A stretch of DNA of 6,517 bases from Bacteroidales bacterium (GTDB lineage Bacteria; Bacteroidota; Bacteroidia; Bacteroidales; Azobacteroidaceae), in contig JAJBTS010000084.1 in the NCBI GenBank assembly GCA_020860885.1, forward strand, positions 1 to 6,517. The letters are read 5' to 3'. The position numbers were made by a program, and so were the translations under genes. Shown one piece after another: positions 1 through 6,256 of this stretch. Position 1 is the stretch's first letter. Each line of letters starts with the position of its first letter. Below the pieces are notes generated by a model, which had not been told where the DNA came from, did not search any database, and saw only the letters and a list, made by a program, of their open reading frames with translations.

Positions 1-87
1 ATCCGGCAGATTAATAATAATACTCTGTAAAAACAAACAAAATATGCCTGTTGAATGTTTCAGGATCTACTAAATAATCTACCGGAT
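1..87 (-). repeat. Long-loop inverted repeat after the alpha-galactosidase stop
   Basis: Positions 1-13 and 75-87 are inverted copies matching at 12 of 13 positions, separated by 61 nt. In a minus-strand transcript the one mismatch becomes a U-G wobble, so all 13 positions pair. On the plus strand it would be an A-C mismatch. The near arm begins 25 nt after the alpha-galactosidase stop codon, so the element would lie in that gene's 3' UTR. It could be the base of a 3'-UTR RNA structure or terminator. It could also be a pair of recombination arms, or chance. The far arm touches the window edge, so any extension or T-tract cannot be seen. Confidence 0.4.
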
Positions 88-112
88 GCAATAAATTTAT
101 ACGGAGCAGGAA

Positions 113-1654
113 TTATCTTTCTGATAAATAAACGGAAGCACTGTCCAAGCGCTTTGTACAATCGAAATAAATACCCGTATTCATCAGTTCCGCACCGGAA
201 AGAGACTGTCCGTTCTGTTTGCATTTAGCCGCTTCCGGAGAATCTATGTTAACTTCTTCAAGTACGTAAGTCTTTTCAGGATCCAATCCCTGCAGTTTTA
301 CGGTTATCCCGGAATTATCATCTTTGATCTGGTATATGAATACAGCAGCTTTTCCTTTTTTATCGGCTTCTACATAAGAAACTACAGAACGTGAGTTTTC
401 GTAAGGAGAAACCAACCGGTACAAATCACCGAACTGCACTACAGGACGTAGTTTATTCTTATAAGCATCGACTGCCCGCAGGGTTACTCTTTTTTCTTCT
501 TCCGACATTTTCGTAGGATCGGCATCCATACCCAGGCATCCACTCATAGCTACATCAAAAGCAAATTTGAACGGATGATTTCCCATATGAGTTACATGGG
601 CGCCATGGGTTTTCGCAGGAAAAATATGAGAAGCTCCCCATTGAATAAATACTCTCGACATAGCGTTTGTATTATCGCTGGTCCAGAATTCGTTGAAGTA
701 ACGCAAAGCTCCATAATCACAACGTCCTCCTCCTGCAGCGCAGAGCATCATCTGTAAATCAGGATGCAATTTTACACTTTCTTCAAAGATCCGGTAAAGC
801 CCCAGAGTATATTCATACCACAGGTGTTGCTGGTTATCTCCCAAATAATGAGAATAAGGATTATGGAAAGGACTATTGCAATCCCACTTTACAAATGTGA
901 TTCCCGGATTGTTTTTTATAATACCATGAAAAGCGTTAATGCAGAATTCCTGTACTTCCGGATTAGAAAGATCTAGGACATACTGTCCTCTTTGCAGGTG
1001 AGGAGTTCTGTGAGGATCCGTTAAAAGCCACTCCGGATTCTCGGTTACTAACCGTGCTTCAGGATTAGCCATTTCCATCTCTACCCACAATCCGAAATCT
1101 ATACCTATCTTACCGGCTTCTTGAATAATAGGTCCCATTCCATAAGGATGGCGGATAGGTGTTGGGTTCCATTCTCCCAAAACGCGGGCTTTATCCTTTA
1201 ATCCGAACCAACCATCGTCGAGCAGAAACAATTCGAAGCCCAGGTCATGAGCAGGCTTAAGAAAAGGGATAATCCGTTCGTCCGAAGTATCCATTCCCGT
1301 AGCCTCCCAGTTATTAAAGATCGTCCTTAGCGGGGTATGACCGTCTCTTACATTATAATTAAGAGCCCAATGGTGCAGATTGCGGCTGGCCTGACCTTTT
1401 CCCGTTGTGCTGTACGTATAAATCAAAGCAGGCGTTTTGTAACGTTTACTGGCAACTAATCTATAATCCGACGACCAGGGATTCATTCCGGCCACAGCAG
1501 TTAGATAACCGTAAGTGGTCTGTTCGAATTTCAATTGGTAATTGCCCGACCAGGCCAACGTTGCAGCCAGCACTTCGCCTTCCGTTTCGGAAGACTTTTC
1601 ATTCAGGGAGAGCATAAAATGCGGTTGACGCCCATTGGAGCTTGTAATGCCCAT
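113..1654 (-). CDS. Alpha-galactosidase GH36, catalytic and C-terminal part (downstream half of frameshifted gene)
   Basis: This frame carries the catalytic half of a family GH36 alpha-galactosidase, which hydrolyses terminal alpha-galactosyl residues of raffinose-type sugars or galactomannans. Residues 2-85 finish the N-terminal beta-sandwich. The (beta/alpha)8 barrel spans about 105-400, and a C-terminal beta domain spans about 405-513. Visible motifs are NNWEAT (114-119), LLDDGW (144-149), KWDCN with the expected nucleophile Asp258, the glycine-rich CAAGGGRCDYG (305-315), and FWTSDNT with the expected acid/base Asp327. The catalytic residues are therefore present. The frame has no true N terminus. 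Its first ATG sits exactly where the upstream reading frame is lost, and family members continue through this point as ...NRWGI(T/A)SSN.... It overlaps the upstream frame by 52 bp. Whether it is translated alone by restart at this ATG is unknown. Without the signal peptide it would stay in the cytoplasm. Substrate specificity cannot be told from sequence. Confidence 0.9.
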   Translation of the reverse strand: MGITSSNGRQPHFMLSLNEKSSETEGEVLAATLAWSGNYQLKFEQTTYGYLTAVAGMNPWSSDYRLVASKRYKTPALIYTYSTTGKGQASRNLHHWALNYNVRDGHTPLRTIFNNWEATGMDTSDERIIPFLKPAHDLGFELFLLDDGWFGLKDKARVLGEWNPTPIRHPYGMGPIIQEAGKIGIDFGLWVEMEMANPEARLVTENPEWLLTDPHRTPHLQRGQYVLDLSNPEVQEFCINAFHGIIKNNPGITFVKWDCNSPFHNPYSHYLGDNQQHLWYEYTLGLYRIFEESVKLHPDLQMMLCAAGGGRCDYGALRYFNEFWTSDNTNAMSRVFIQWGASHIFPAKTHGAHVTHMGNHPFKFAFDVAMSGCLGMDADPTKMSEEEKRVTLRAVDAYKNKLRPVVQFGDLYRLVSPYENSRSVVSYVEADKKGKAAVFIYQIKDDNSGITVKLQGLDPEKTYVLEEVNIDSPEAAKCKQNGQSLSGAELMNTGIYFDCTKRLDSASVYLSER

Positions 1655-2703
1655 CGGTTTTCTATCACTTTCGAACCTACCGTTAAAGGATATTCATCCA
1701 CATTAAACTCATCCATCCAATCACCCGTAAACTGTGTCAACCAATATTCCTTAGCATGCAAAGTAAGAGCAGCTGAGGCGGATTGTTTAATAGTAACCGG
1801 AGAGGCTTCCTGATGATATATTTCGGTCCATTGCTCTATCACATTCTCTTTAGCATACGTTTTCAGGAAAATATCCGTATAAAAAGCATATACCGGATCC
1901 TGTAATGTAATAATGGTTTGAGAAACATTTTCATCTATCTTTTCTGTCTCATGTTTTACATATTTCAGCATGGTAGAAGTATGTCCGTCGGAATGAACCA
2001 CATGCAATGCAGGTTCTCCCCAATAAACAAAATTGCTGCTGCTTTGAATGGTGGGATAAGCCTGATTTTTGCGTTCGCCTCTTTGAAAGATAACGTCCAG
2101 GTCACCTTTCTTTCCCAGATATTGCTGCATTAGGTTTTTCTCTTTATCGACACTGAAGGTCAATAAAAAATTATCGGTTTCAACAGAGATCAATTCCGTT
2201 TCAGGAACAGCTACCGGTTTTCCTTCAACCATTTCAAAATAGGCCTCCGCCCAATCTGCATGGTCATTATTTATTCCATCTCCTCCGGATAAGACTTCCA
2301 ATACCAGCCTGTCCACTCCTTTCAGGTTGACATCTATTTTGACCGGTTTTTTGCCTTTTTTCATCAAAGGAGATTTGTACACTTCTTTTCCATCCGCTTC
2401 TATACGAAAGACAACAGATCCTTTTTCCGAACTTTCATCATCCAGTCCTGCCAAAGCAGTAAAGCGTTTTCCTTTTCCTCCGAGGGAAACAATCATTTTA
2501 CTATCGGCGTGTGTACCCACTCCCTGGTATACTTTCCCATTCAATGTAATCGGATTACCATCAATGCTTTTATTTACCTTAGGATTTCCACTTCCTGAAC
2601 TCATCAGGCGAATATTCAATTCACTTAAAGCCACACGCTCCTGTGCCACACCTAACCCGACGCTCATTACACTGAGCATCAGATACAAAAAATATTTCTT
2701 CAT
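1603..2703 (-). CDS. NPCBM-containing alpha-galactosidase GH36, N-terminal part (upstream half of frameshifted gene)
   Basis: This is the upstream half of the same alpha-galactosidase. I place the start at the ATG at 2703, giving MKKYF..., a lysine pair followed by a hydrophobic segment ending near GVA-Q: a Sec signal peptide of about 20 residues. An in-frame TTG two codons upstream is a poorer choice. Residues of about 24-158 form an NPCBM (novel putative carbohydrate-binding) domain, with its typical G(V/I)GTHA motif and the closing DHADWAEAYFE motif. From about 172 the GH36 N-terminal beta-sandwich begins. The homologous sequence stops at Trp351. The next 15 residues are out-of-frame and end at a premature stop. 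Restoring one G in the GGG run would join Trp351 to Gly2 of the downstream frame and give about 863 residues, a sensible size for an NPCBM-GH36 enzyme. The gene starts 58 bp after the metal transporter's stop, so it may be cotranscribed with it. Confidence 0.88.
   Translation of the reverse strand: MKKYFLYLMLSVMSVGLGVAQERVALSELNIRLMSSGSGNPKVNKSIDGNPITLNGKVYQGVGTHADSKMIVSLGGKGKRFTALAGLDDESSEKGSVVFRIEADGKEVYKSPLMKKGKKPVKIDVNLKGVDRLVLEVLSGGDGINNDHADWAEAYFEMVEGKPVAVPETELISVETDNFLLTFSVDKEKNLMQQYLGKKGDLDVIFQRGERKNQAYPTIQSSSNFVYWGEPALHVVHSDGHTSTMLKYVKHETEKIDENVSQTIITLQDPVYAFYTDIFLKTYAKENVIEQWTEIYHQEASPVTIKQSASAALTLHAKEYWLTQFTGDWMDEFNVDEYPLTVGSKVIENRWALQAPMGVNRILCSP
1650..1654 (-). other. Frameshift site: apparent 1-bp deletion in a GGG run
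   Basis: On the minus strand the sequence reads CGA TGG GCA TTA in the upstream frame and ATG GGC ATT ACA in the downstream frame. One extra G (CGA TGG GGC ATT) joins the two into a continuous family-like stretch ...ENRWGITSSNGRQPHF. I see no canonical X-XXY-YYZ slippery heptamer in the right phase here, so programmed -1 frameshifting is not favoured. A homopolymer sequencing or assembly error, or a real inactivating mutation, are the main explanations. Confidence 0.85.
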
Positions 2704-2747
2704 AAACAATAAAATAGGAGGTTTTTATTCCTCTTTGTGAGTTATAC

Positions 2748-2755
2748 TAAATATA
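2748..2755 (-). promoter_or_regulatory. Weak -7-like element upstream of the alpha-galactosidase
   Basis: The minus strand reads TATATTTA, which is 7 of 8 matches to the Bacteroidetes -7 element TAnnTTTG, about 45 nt before the chosen ATG. No TTTG or TTG lies at the expected -33 distance. In AT-rich sequence this may be chance, and the gene may instead be transcribed from the transporter promoter upstream. Confidence 0.2.
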
Positions 2756-2761
2756 CGAATA

Positions 2762-3688
2762 TCACTCTTCCTGCAGATTGTGCTTATTTATTCCGTATTT
2801 TTCCTTACAATGATTATCGCCTTGGGGTTCCACATGAACTACGATATCATACACATTTTCAATAGATGTTTTAATGCTTTCTTCCACTTCCTGAGCAATT
2901 TCATGAGCTTCTTTGAGAGAAAGATCCGCATTCGCTTCAATATCCAGTACAATATTATACATATTACCGACCTGACTGGAACGAATTCTGTGAGGATTGC
3001 TGGCGCCGGGAACTTTCTCCACCGCAGCAATAATCTTTTTATAAATAGAAGTATCCGACATTCCATCCATCAGAACTACATTCGCATCGCGGAAAATACC
3101 AATAGCAGAATACATAATGTAAAGGCTGATCAGTAAAGCAACAATAGGATCAAGAATAGGTAATTTTAAAACAAAAGTGAAACCCAGACCTAATAATACT
3201 CCTCCGGAAATAACCACATCGTTCCGCATATTTATTGCGTTGGCTTTCAGCATGGAAGATTCCGCTCTTTTTCCTTGCTGAAACTGATAAAGGGCTAAAA
3301 GTAATTTTCCAACAATAGATATTATCGTAGCCCATATGGCTATCATTGAAGGAAGTTCTACCTGTCCCGGATGTATAATTCTTCCTATAGAAGTAATAAA
3401 CATTTGCCCTCCCATAAATAAAATCACAAAAGAAAGTATGGTAGAAGCCATATTCTCTGCTTTTTCTTGTCCGTAAGCATACTTTGAATTAGGAGGGCGG
3501 CTAATAATCGGAGTTGCAATCAGTATCACCAAAGAAGTAACCACATCTGCAGCAGAATCCAAACCATCACTTAATACGGCCAAACTTCCGGAAATTATAC
3601 CAATAACTATCTTAAGGAGTGATAAAAATGCATTTCCCAGAACACTTACCCATGAAGTAACCAGCATTATCTTCTTTCTATCCTGCAT
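2762..3688 (-). CDS. Cation diffusion facilitator (CDF) family metal transporter
   Basis: A 308-residue inner-membrane protein of normal CDF length. It would export a divalent metal ion from the cytoplasm by proton antiport. Six hydrophobic segments lie at about 8-30, 36-60, 80-102, 114-135, 157-175 and 180-200, followed by the cytoplasmic CDF dimerisation domain (about 205-290). TM2 carries SDGLDSAAD, where Asp44 and Asp48 match the first site-A pair of E. coli YiiP (FieF). TM5 has Asn153-x3-Asp157, where zinc-type members have His-x3-Asp. The metal may therefore not be zinc, with manganese or iron as alternatives. In the cytoplasmic domain His233, Asp249, His262, His285 and Glu287 lie at positions where YiiP has metal ligands, by my recalled alignment. 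The ATG at 3688 follows a good promoter with a short leader. The alpha-galactosidase gene follows after 58 bp on the same strand. Confidence 0.93.
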   Translation of the reverse strand: MQDRKKIMLVTSWVSVLGNAFLSLLKIVIGIISGSLAVLSDGLDSAADVVTSLVILIATPIISRPPNSKYAYGQEKAENMASTILSFVILFMGGQMFITSIGRIIHPGQVELPSMIAIWATIISIVGKLLLALYQFQQGKRAESSMLKANAINMRNDVVISGGVLLGLGFTFVLKLPILDPIVALLISLYIMYSAIGIFRDANVVLMDGMSDTSIYKKIIAAVEKVPGASNPHRIRSSQVGNMYNIVLDIEANADLSLKEAHEIAQEVEESIKTSIENVYDIVVHVEPQGDNHCKEKYGINKHNLQEE

Positions 3689-3712
3689 CCGATTGTATTA
3701 ATAAGTGAGGCG

Positions 3713-3744
3713 CAAAAATACGATATATTTAATTATTCTGCAAT
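3713..3744 (-). promoter_or_regulatory. Bacteroidetes-type promoter of the CDF transporter gene
   Basis: On the minus strand ATTG (3741-3744) is followed by a 20-nt AT-rich spacer and then TATTTTTG (3713-3720), an exact match to the -7 consensus TAnnTTTG. The -33 element matches TTG of the TTTG consensus. Transcription would start near 3708, giving a leader of about 20 nt before the ATG at 3688. There is no Shine-Dalgarno sequence in that leader, which is normal in this phylum. Confidence 0.6.
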
Positions 3745-3784
3745 AAGTATCTTAAAATTAAGGTATTCATTATTATAAGATAAG

Positions 3785-3828
3785 TTTAAAAAGAAATAAG
3801 GGAAATTGTATTTACACAACCTCCCTTA
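3785..3828 (-). terminator. Intrinsic terminator of the DsbA-like gene
   Basis: Arms at 3797-3808 and 3817-3828 form a 12-bp stem around an 8-nt loop. In the minus-strand RNA all 12 positions pair, including two G-U wobbles. On the plus strand those two would be A-C mismatches, so the element is built for minus-strand transcription. It is followed by TTTCTTTTT. It begins 43 nt after the stop of the DsbA-like gene at 3872 and lies upstream of the transporter promoter, so it separates the two transcription units. Confidence 0.75.
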
Positions 3829-3871
3829 AGCAAACTTTATTTTAGATATTTGTTATTCTACGAATTTATAT

Positions 3872-4396
3872 TCATGCATCTTTTAATAAAGATTCCAGAT
3901 ATTCCATAAACTCTGAAGTGGTCCAGTTCCCTGTAAAATATTTTCCGTTAACGAAAAAAGCCGGTGTACCCTGAACTCCGGCCTCATTTCCGGATTCCAT
4001 ATCTTTCTCTACTTTATTCACGGTTGCTTTGCTTCCGAAATCATTTTCAAATTTCTCGGTATCAACTCCTATCCTTCGTGCATAGTCGACCAATGACTGA
4101 TCGTCTAAATTCCGTTGATTTTCAAAAATCATATCGTGCATTTCCCAGAATTTACCTTGCAAGGAAGCTGTTTCCACAGCAATAGCCGCATGTAAAGCAT
4201 ACGGATGCAATTCCTGAATGGGGTAATTACGGAAAACAAATGCCATGTTTTCACCAAATTTCTTCTGCAATTGTTTTATGATAGGGTACGCCTGTCCACA
4301 GTAAGGACATTGGTAATCTGCATATTCTACCAGTACAATGGGAGCAGAAGTAGAACCCTGGATATGGTCTGAAGCTTCGATCTTAATTGAACTCAT
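3872..4396 (-). CDS. DsbA-family thiol oxidoreductase (thioredoxin fold, CPYC), cytoplasmic
   Basis: A 174-residue protein of the DsbA/Thioredoxin_4 group. Near the N terminus is VEYADYQCPYCG, with the redox pair Cys30 and Cys33. A cis-proline loop follows late in the chain in GVQGTPAFFVNG (Thr144-Pro145), and between them lies the helical insert typical of DsbA proteins. FRNYPIQELHPYA and GKFWEMHDMIFENQ resemble the DsbA-like domain that is fused to some NhaA antiporters and also occurs alone. It would catalyse thiol-disulfide exchange or serve as a detoxifying thiol reductase or isomerase. The partner is unknown. The N terminus MSSIKIEASDH has no signal peptide or membrane anchor, so the protein should be cytoplasmic. 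The ATG at 4396 is the only credible start. It is divergent from the DUF763 gene with 74 bp between start codons, and its own terminator follows. Confidence 0.9.
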   Translation of the reverse strand: MSSIKIEASDHIQGSTSAPIVLVEYADYQCPYCGQAYPIIKQLQKKFGENMAFVFRNYPIQELHPYALHAAIAVETASLQGKFWEMHDMIFENQRNLDDQSLVDYARRIGVDTEKFENDFGSKATVNKVEKDMESGNEAGVQGTPAFFVNGKYFTGNWTTSEFMEYLESLLKDA

Positions 4397-4456
4397 AATT
4401 TTATTTTTATTAAGTTTCTTTGCCTTTAAACACTTCAGAAAATCATTTTGTTGTAT

Positions 4457-4464
4457 TAAATTTG
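4457..4464 (+). promoter_or_regulatory. Candidate -7 element directly before the DUF763 start
   Basis: TAAATTTG matches TAnnTTTG exactly and ends 6 nt before the ATG at 4471. Used as a promoter it would put the transcript start at or next to the start codon, a leaderless or near-leaderless mRNA. No TTTG lies at the usual -33 spacing; those at 4419-4422 and 4447-4450 are too far and too near. It may be chance, with the real promoter elsewhere. Confidence 0.25.
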
Positions 4465-4470
4465 TATAAT

Positions 4471-5679
4471 ATGAAAAGAGGTCATGCTGATTTACCCCTG
4501 CACTACAGAACGGTGCCTCCCTGGCTGGCTAACCGTATGGAACTGCTGGGAGGAGCCATAGTTGAAGCGATTGTATTTGAATACGGGCAAAAGGCATTAC
4601 TCCAACGACTGAGTCATCCTTTTTGGTTTCAATCCTTAGGATGTGTCTTAGGGATGGACTGGCATTCGTCAGGAATAACAACCTCTGTAATGAATGCCCT
4701 CAAAAAAGCGATAAACAAACGATCCGAAGAAATCGGAATCTATGTATGCGGCGGACGTGGAAAGTCTTCGAGGCAAACTCCGGATGAATTATTAAAATTA
4801 GGAAATAAAACCGGGTTAGACGGAGAAACTTTAATAAGAACCAGTAAGCTGACTGCCAAAATAGATAATACCGCCGTGCAGGATGGTTATCAACTCTATC
4901 TTCATAATTTTATAGTAACGAAGCAGGGTGAATGGGTAGTGGTTCAGCAAGGAATGAACTCCTACAACCGGATGGCGCGCCGTTACCATTGGCTTTCTTC
5001 TCATATTCAGGATTTTATGGTGGAACCTCACACTTCCGTTTGCGGACAAAACAAAGGTATGATCCTGAATCTGACCGACAAACTTGCAGGCTCTACTAAA
5101 AAAGGAATTCTGCAATTAACAACAGAATCACCGACCCGCATGATGAAGGAAATTAACCTGATTATGCCACGCCATCATGAAGTTAAAAAAGAAGACGTTA
5201 ACCTGAAACGGTTAGGAGCGGCACTCACTTTGGCGCATGAATCGGATGTACAAACCATGGAAGAATTATTGCTTATCCCGGGAGTCGGACCGCGTACGGT
5301 ACAATCCCTGACATTGGTGAGCGAAGTAATACACGGCACCCCGTCTCGGTTTTCCGATCCGGCCCGTTTTTCTTTTGCCCATGGAGGAAAAGACGGACAT
5401 CCTTTCCCTGTTCCTCTGAAAGTCTACGATGAAACGATCGAGGTGTTTGACAAAGCGATCCACCAGGCAAAATTAGGTGATAAAGATAAGTCGGAAGCAT
5501 TAAAAAATCTTTCCAAAATATCTCATAAAATAGAGAAGACGTTTACTCCGAATGATTTTCTTGATGATTGGATTCAGTACGAACGGGATACTTCCTACAA
5601 ATACGGAGGCAAAACCGTTTACGGGGATGCAAATAAGCCTCAGGGTAAACCTAAAGATGGGCAATTAAGCCTTTGGTGA
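4471..5679 (+). CDS. DUF763 family protein with helix-hairpin-helix motif
   Basis: A 402-residue protein that matches the DUF763 family along its length; the family has no established function that I know of. I use the ATG at 4471 because MKRG(x)ADLPLH is the family's usual N terminus. A TTG 51 bp upstream would add 17 non-conserved residues and overlap the likely promoter. Conserved-looking blocks are FWFQSLGCVLGMDWHSSG (51-68), GGRGKSSRQTP (94-104), AVQDGYQLYLH (135-145), VVVQQGMN (156-163), ARRYHW (169-174) and SFAHGGKDGHPFPVP (301-315). Residues of about 265-289 (LLLIPGVGPRTVQSLTLVSE region) form a helix-hairpin-helix, usually a non-sequence-specific DNA or RNA contact. Rich conserved His, Asp, Gln and Lys blocks would suit an enzyme acting on nucleic acid, but that is inference. 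There is no signal peptide, so it should be cytoplasmic. The C-terminal tail of about 40 residues (NKPQGKPKDGQ) is polar and probably disordered. It is divergent from the DsbA-like gene and convergent with the beta-barrel gene. Confidence 0.93.
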   Translation: MKRGHADLPLHYRTVPPWLANRMELLGGAIVEAIVFEYGQKALLQRLSHPFWFQSLGCVLGMDWHSSGITTSVMNALKKAINKRSEEIGIYVCGGRGKSSRQTPDELLKLGNKTGLDGETLIRTSKLTAKIDNTAVQDGYQLYLHNFIVTKQGEWVVVQQGMNSYNRMARRYHWLSSHIQDFMVEPHTSVCGQNKGMILNLTDKLAGSTKKGILQLTTESPTRMMKEINLIMPRHHEVKKEDVNLKRLGAALTLAHESDVQTMEELLLIPGVGPRTVQSLTLVSEVIHGTPSRFSDPARFSFAHGGKDGHPFPVPLKVYDETIEVFDKAIHQAKLGDKDKSEALKNLSKISHKIEKTFTPNDFLDDWIQYERDTSYKYGGKTVYGDANKPQGKPKDGQLSLW

Positions 5680-5683
5680 TCCA

Positions 5684-6238
5684 TCAATGAAACATATACC
5701 CGAGACTAATACCTCCACCCACCATTATATCTCGTGTTACTATACCCCAAAGAGGCATAAACCCTGCTCTGAAAACCAAATTTTGCCGAAGAGGCTGATA
5801 TCGGTACATCAGCTGAAAATGACCTATCACAATTCCCGCTTTCTTACCTGTCTTTTGTTCTCTTAAGATCACACCCTCCGTAAGAAAAGCGACTCCCGCT
5901 CCCATTTCAATACAGTGGGGAAAATCTTTATCCCCTAAGAGATAATTAATACCCACTGGTATAATACAAACAGTCTTTGTTTCCGGTTTCCACAAAGGAC
6001 CGGAATAATCCGGCTTCTCTGCCTCGATAAGCCCGACACCGAATCTAAAGCCAAGTCCTAACCGGCCTGTACGGTCTTCGTAATTGATAGAAGCCATATT
6101 ATAGGGAAGTGCACCCTCTACAAACAGGTGCCTGAACACACGTTTTGTTTCCTGTTCCTGCGTATTTTGAGAATTTACCGACTGAGAAAAGAAGAGTAAT
6201 CCAAGTGCTATAAAGAAGAGTAAAGCTGTTTTTTTCAT
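5684..6238 (-). CDS. Outer-membrane beta-barrel protein, conserved Bacteroidetes hypothetical
   Basis: A 184-residue exported protein with no known function. Residues 1-23 are a clear Sec signal peptide: MKK, a long hydrophobic run, then SVNSQ with likely cleavage after Ser23. The mature chain alternates hydrophobic and polar residues in short glycine- and aromatic-rich stretches, as in a small outer-membrane barrel, and ends GYMFH, close to the usual aromatic C terminus. Phrases such as SINYEDR, PVGINYLLG, HCIEMGAGV and YRYQPL...FRAGFMPLWG recall a widespread family of small Bacteroidetes barrel proteins. I can name only the class, not a role. Its stop codon is 4 bp from the DUF763 stop on the opposite strand, so no terminator fits between them. 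A TACTTTTG -7 element precedes the ATG at 6238. Confidence 0.85.
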   Translation of the reverse strand: MKKTALLFFIALGLLFFSQSVNSQNTQEQETKRVFRHLFVEGALPYNMASINYEDRTGRLGLGFRFGVGLIEAEKPDYSGPLWKPETKTVCIIPVGINYLLGDKDFPHCIEMGAGVAFLTEGVILREQKTGKKAGIVIGHFQLMYRYQPLRQNLVFRAGFMPLWGIVTRDIMVGGGISLGYMFH

Positions 6239-6256
6239 AATAAATTATTAACTTGG

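Noticed and set aside
14..112. In-frame open stretch of 33 codons after the alpha-galactosidase stop
   Set aside because: It has no start codon, the GH36 protein already has a complete C-terminal domain, and an open run of this length is not rare by chance.
61..112. Simple CCTG/CAGG hairpin as a terminator for the alpha-galactosidase
   Set aside because: The stem is only 4 bp with a 10-nt loop, too weak despite a T-rich stretch after it.
1640..1665. Programmed -1 ribosomal frameshift in the alpha-galactosidase
   Set aside because: No slippery heptamer in the correct phase and no obvious downstream stem; such frameshifting is not known to me for GH36 genes.
2704..2709. TTG start two codons before the alpha-galactosidase ATG
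   Set aside because: The ATG at 2703 gives a standard MKK signal peptide and needs no rare start codon.
2713..2720. Shine-Dalgarno-like AATAGGAGG on the plus strand
   Set aside because: It is on the strand opposite to all nearby genes, and no plausible plus-strand gene follows.
2327..2740. Plus-strand open frame of 137 codons opposite the alpha-galactosidase N-terminal part
   Set aside because: It is a shadow of the well-supported minus-strand gene and shows no recognisable domain.
4420..4470. TTG-initiated 17-residue N-terminal extension of the DUF763 protein
   Set aside because: The family begins MKRGxADLPLH, which the ATG at 4471 gives exactly; the extension is AT-rich and contains the promoter-like TAAATTTG.
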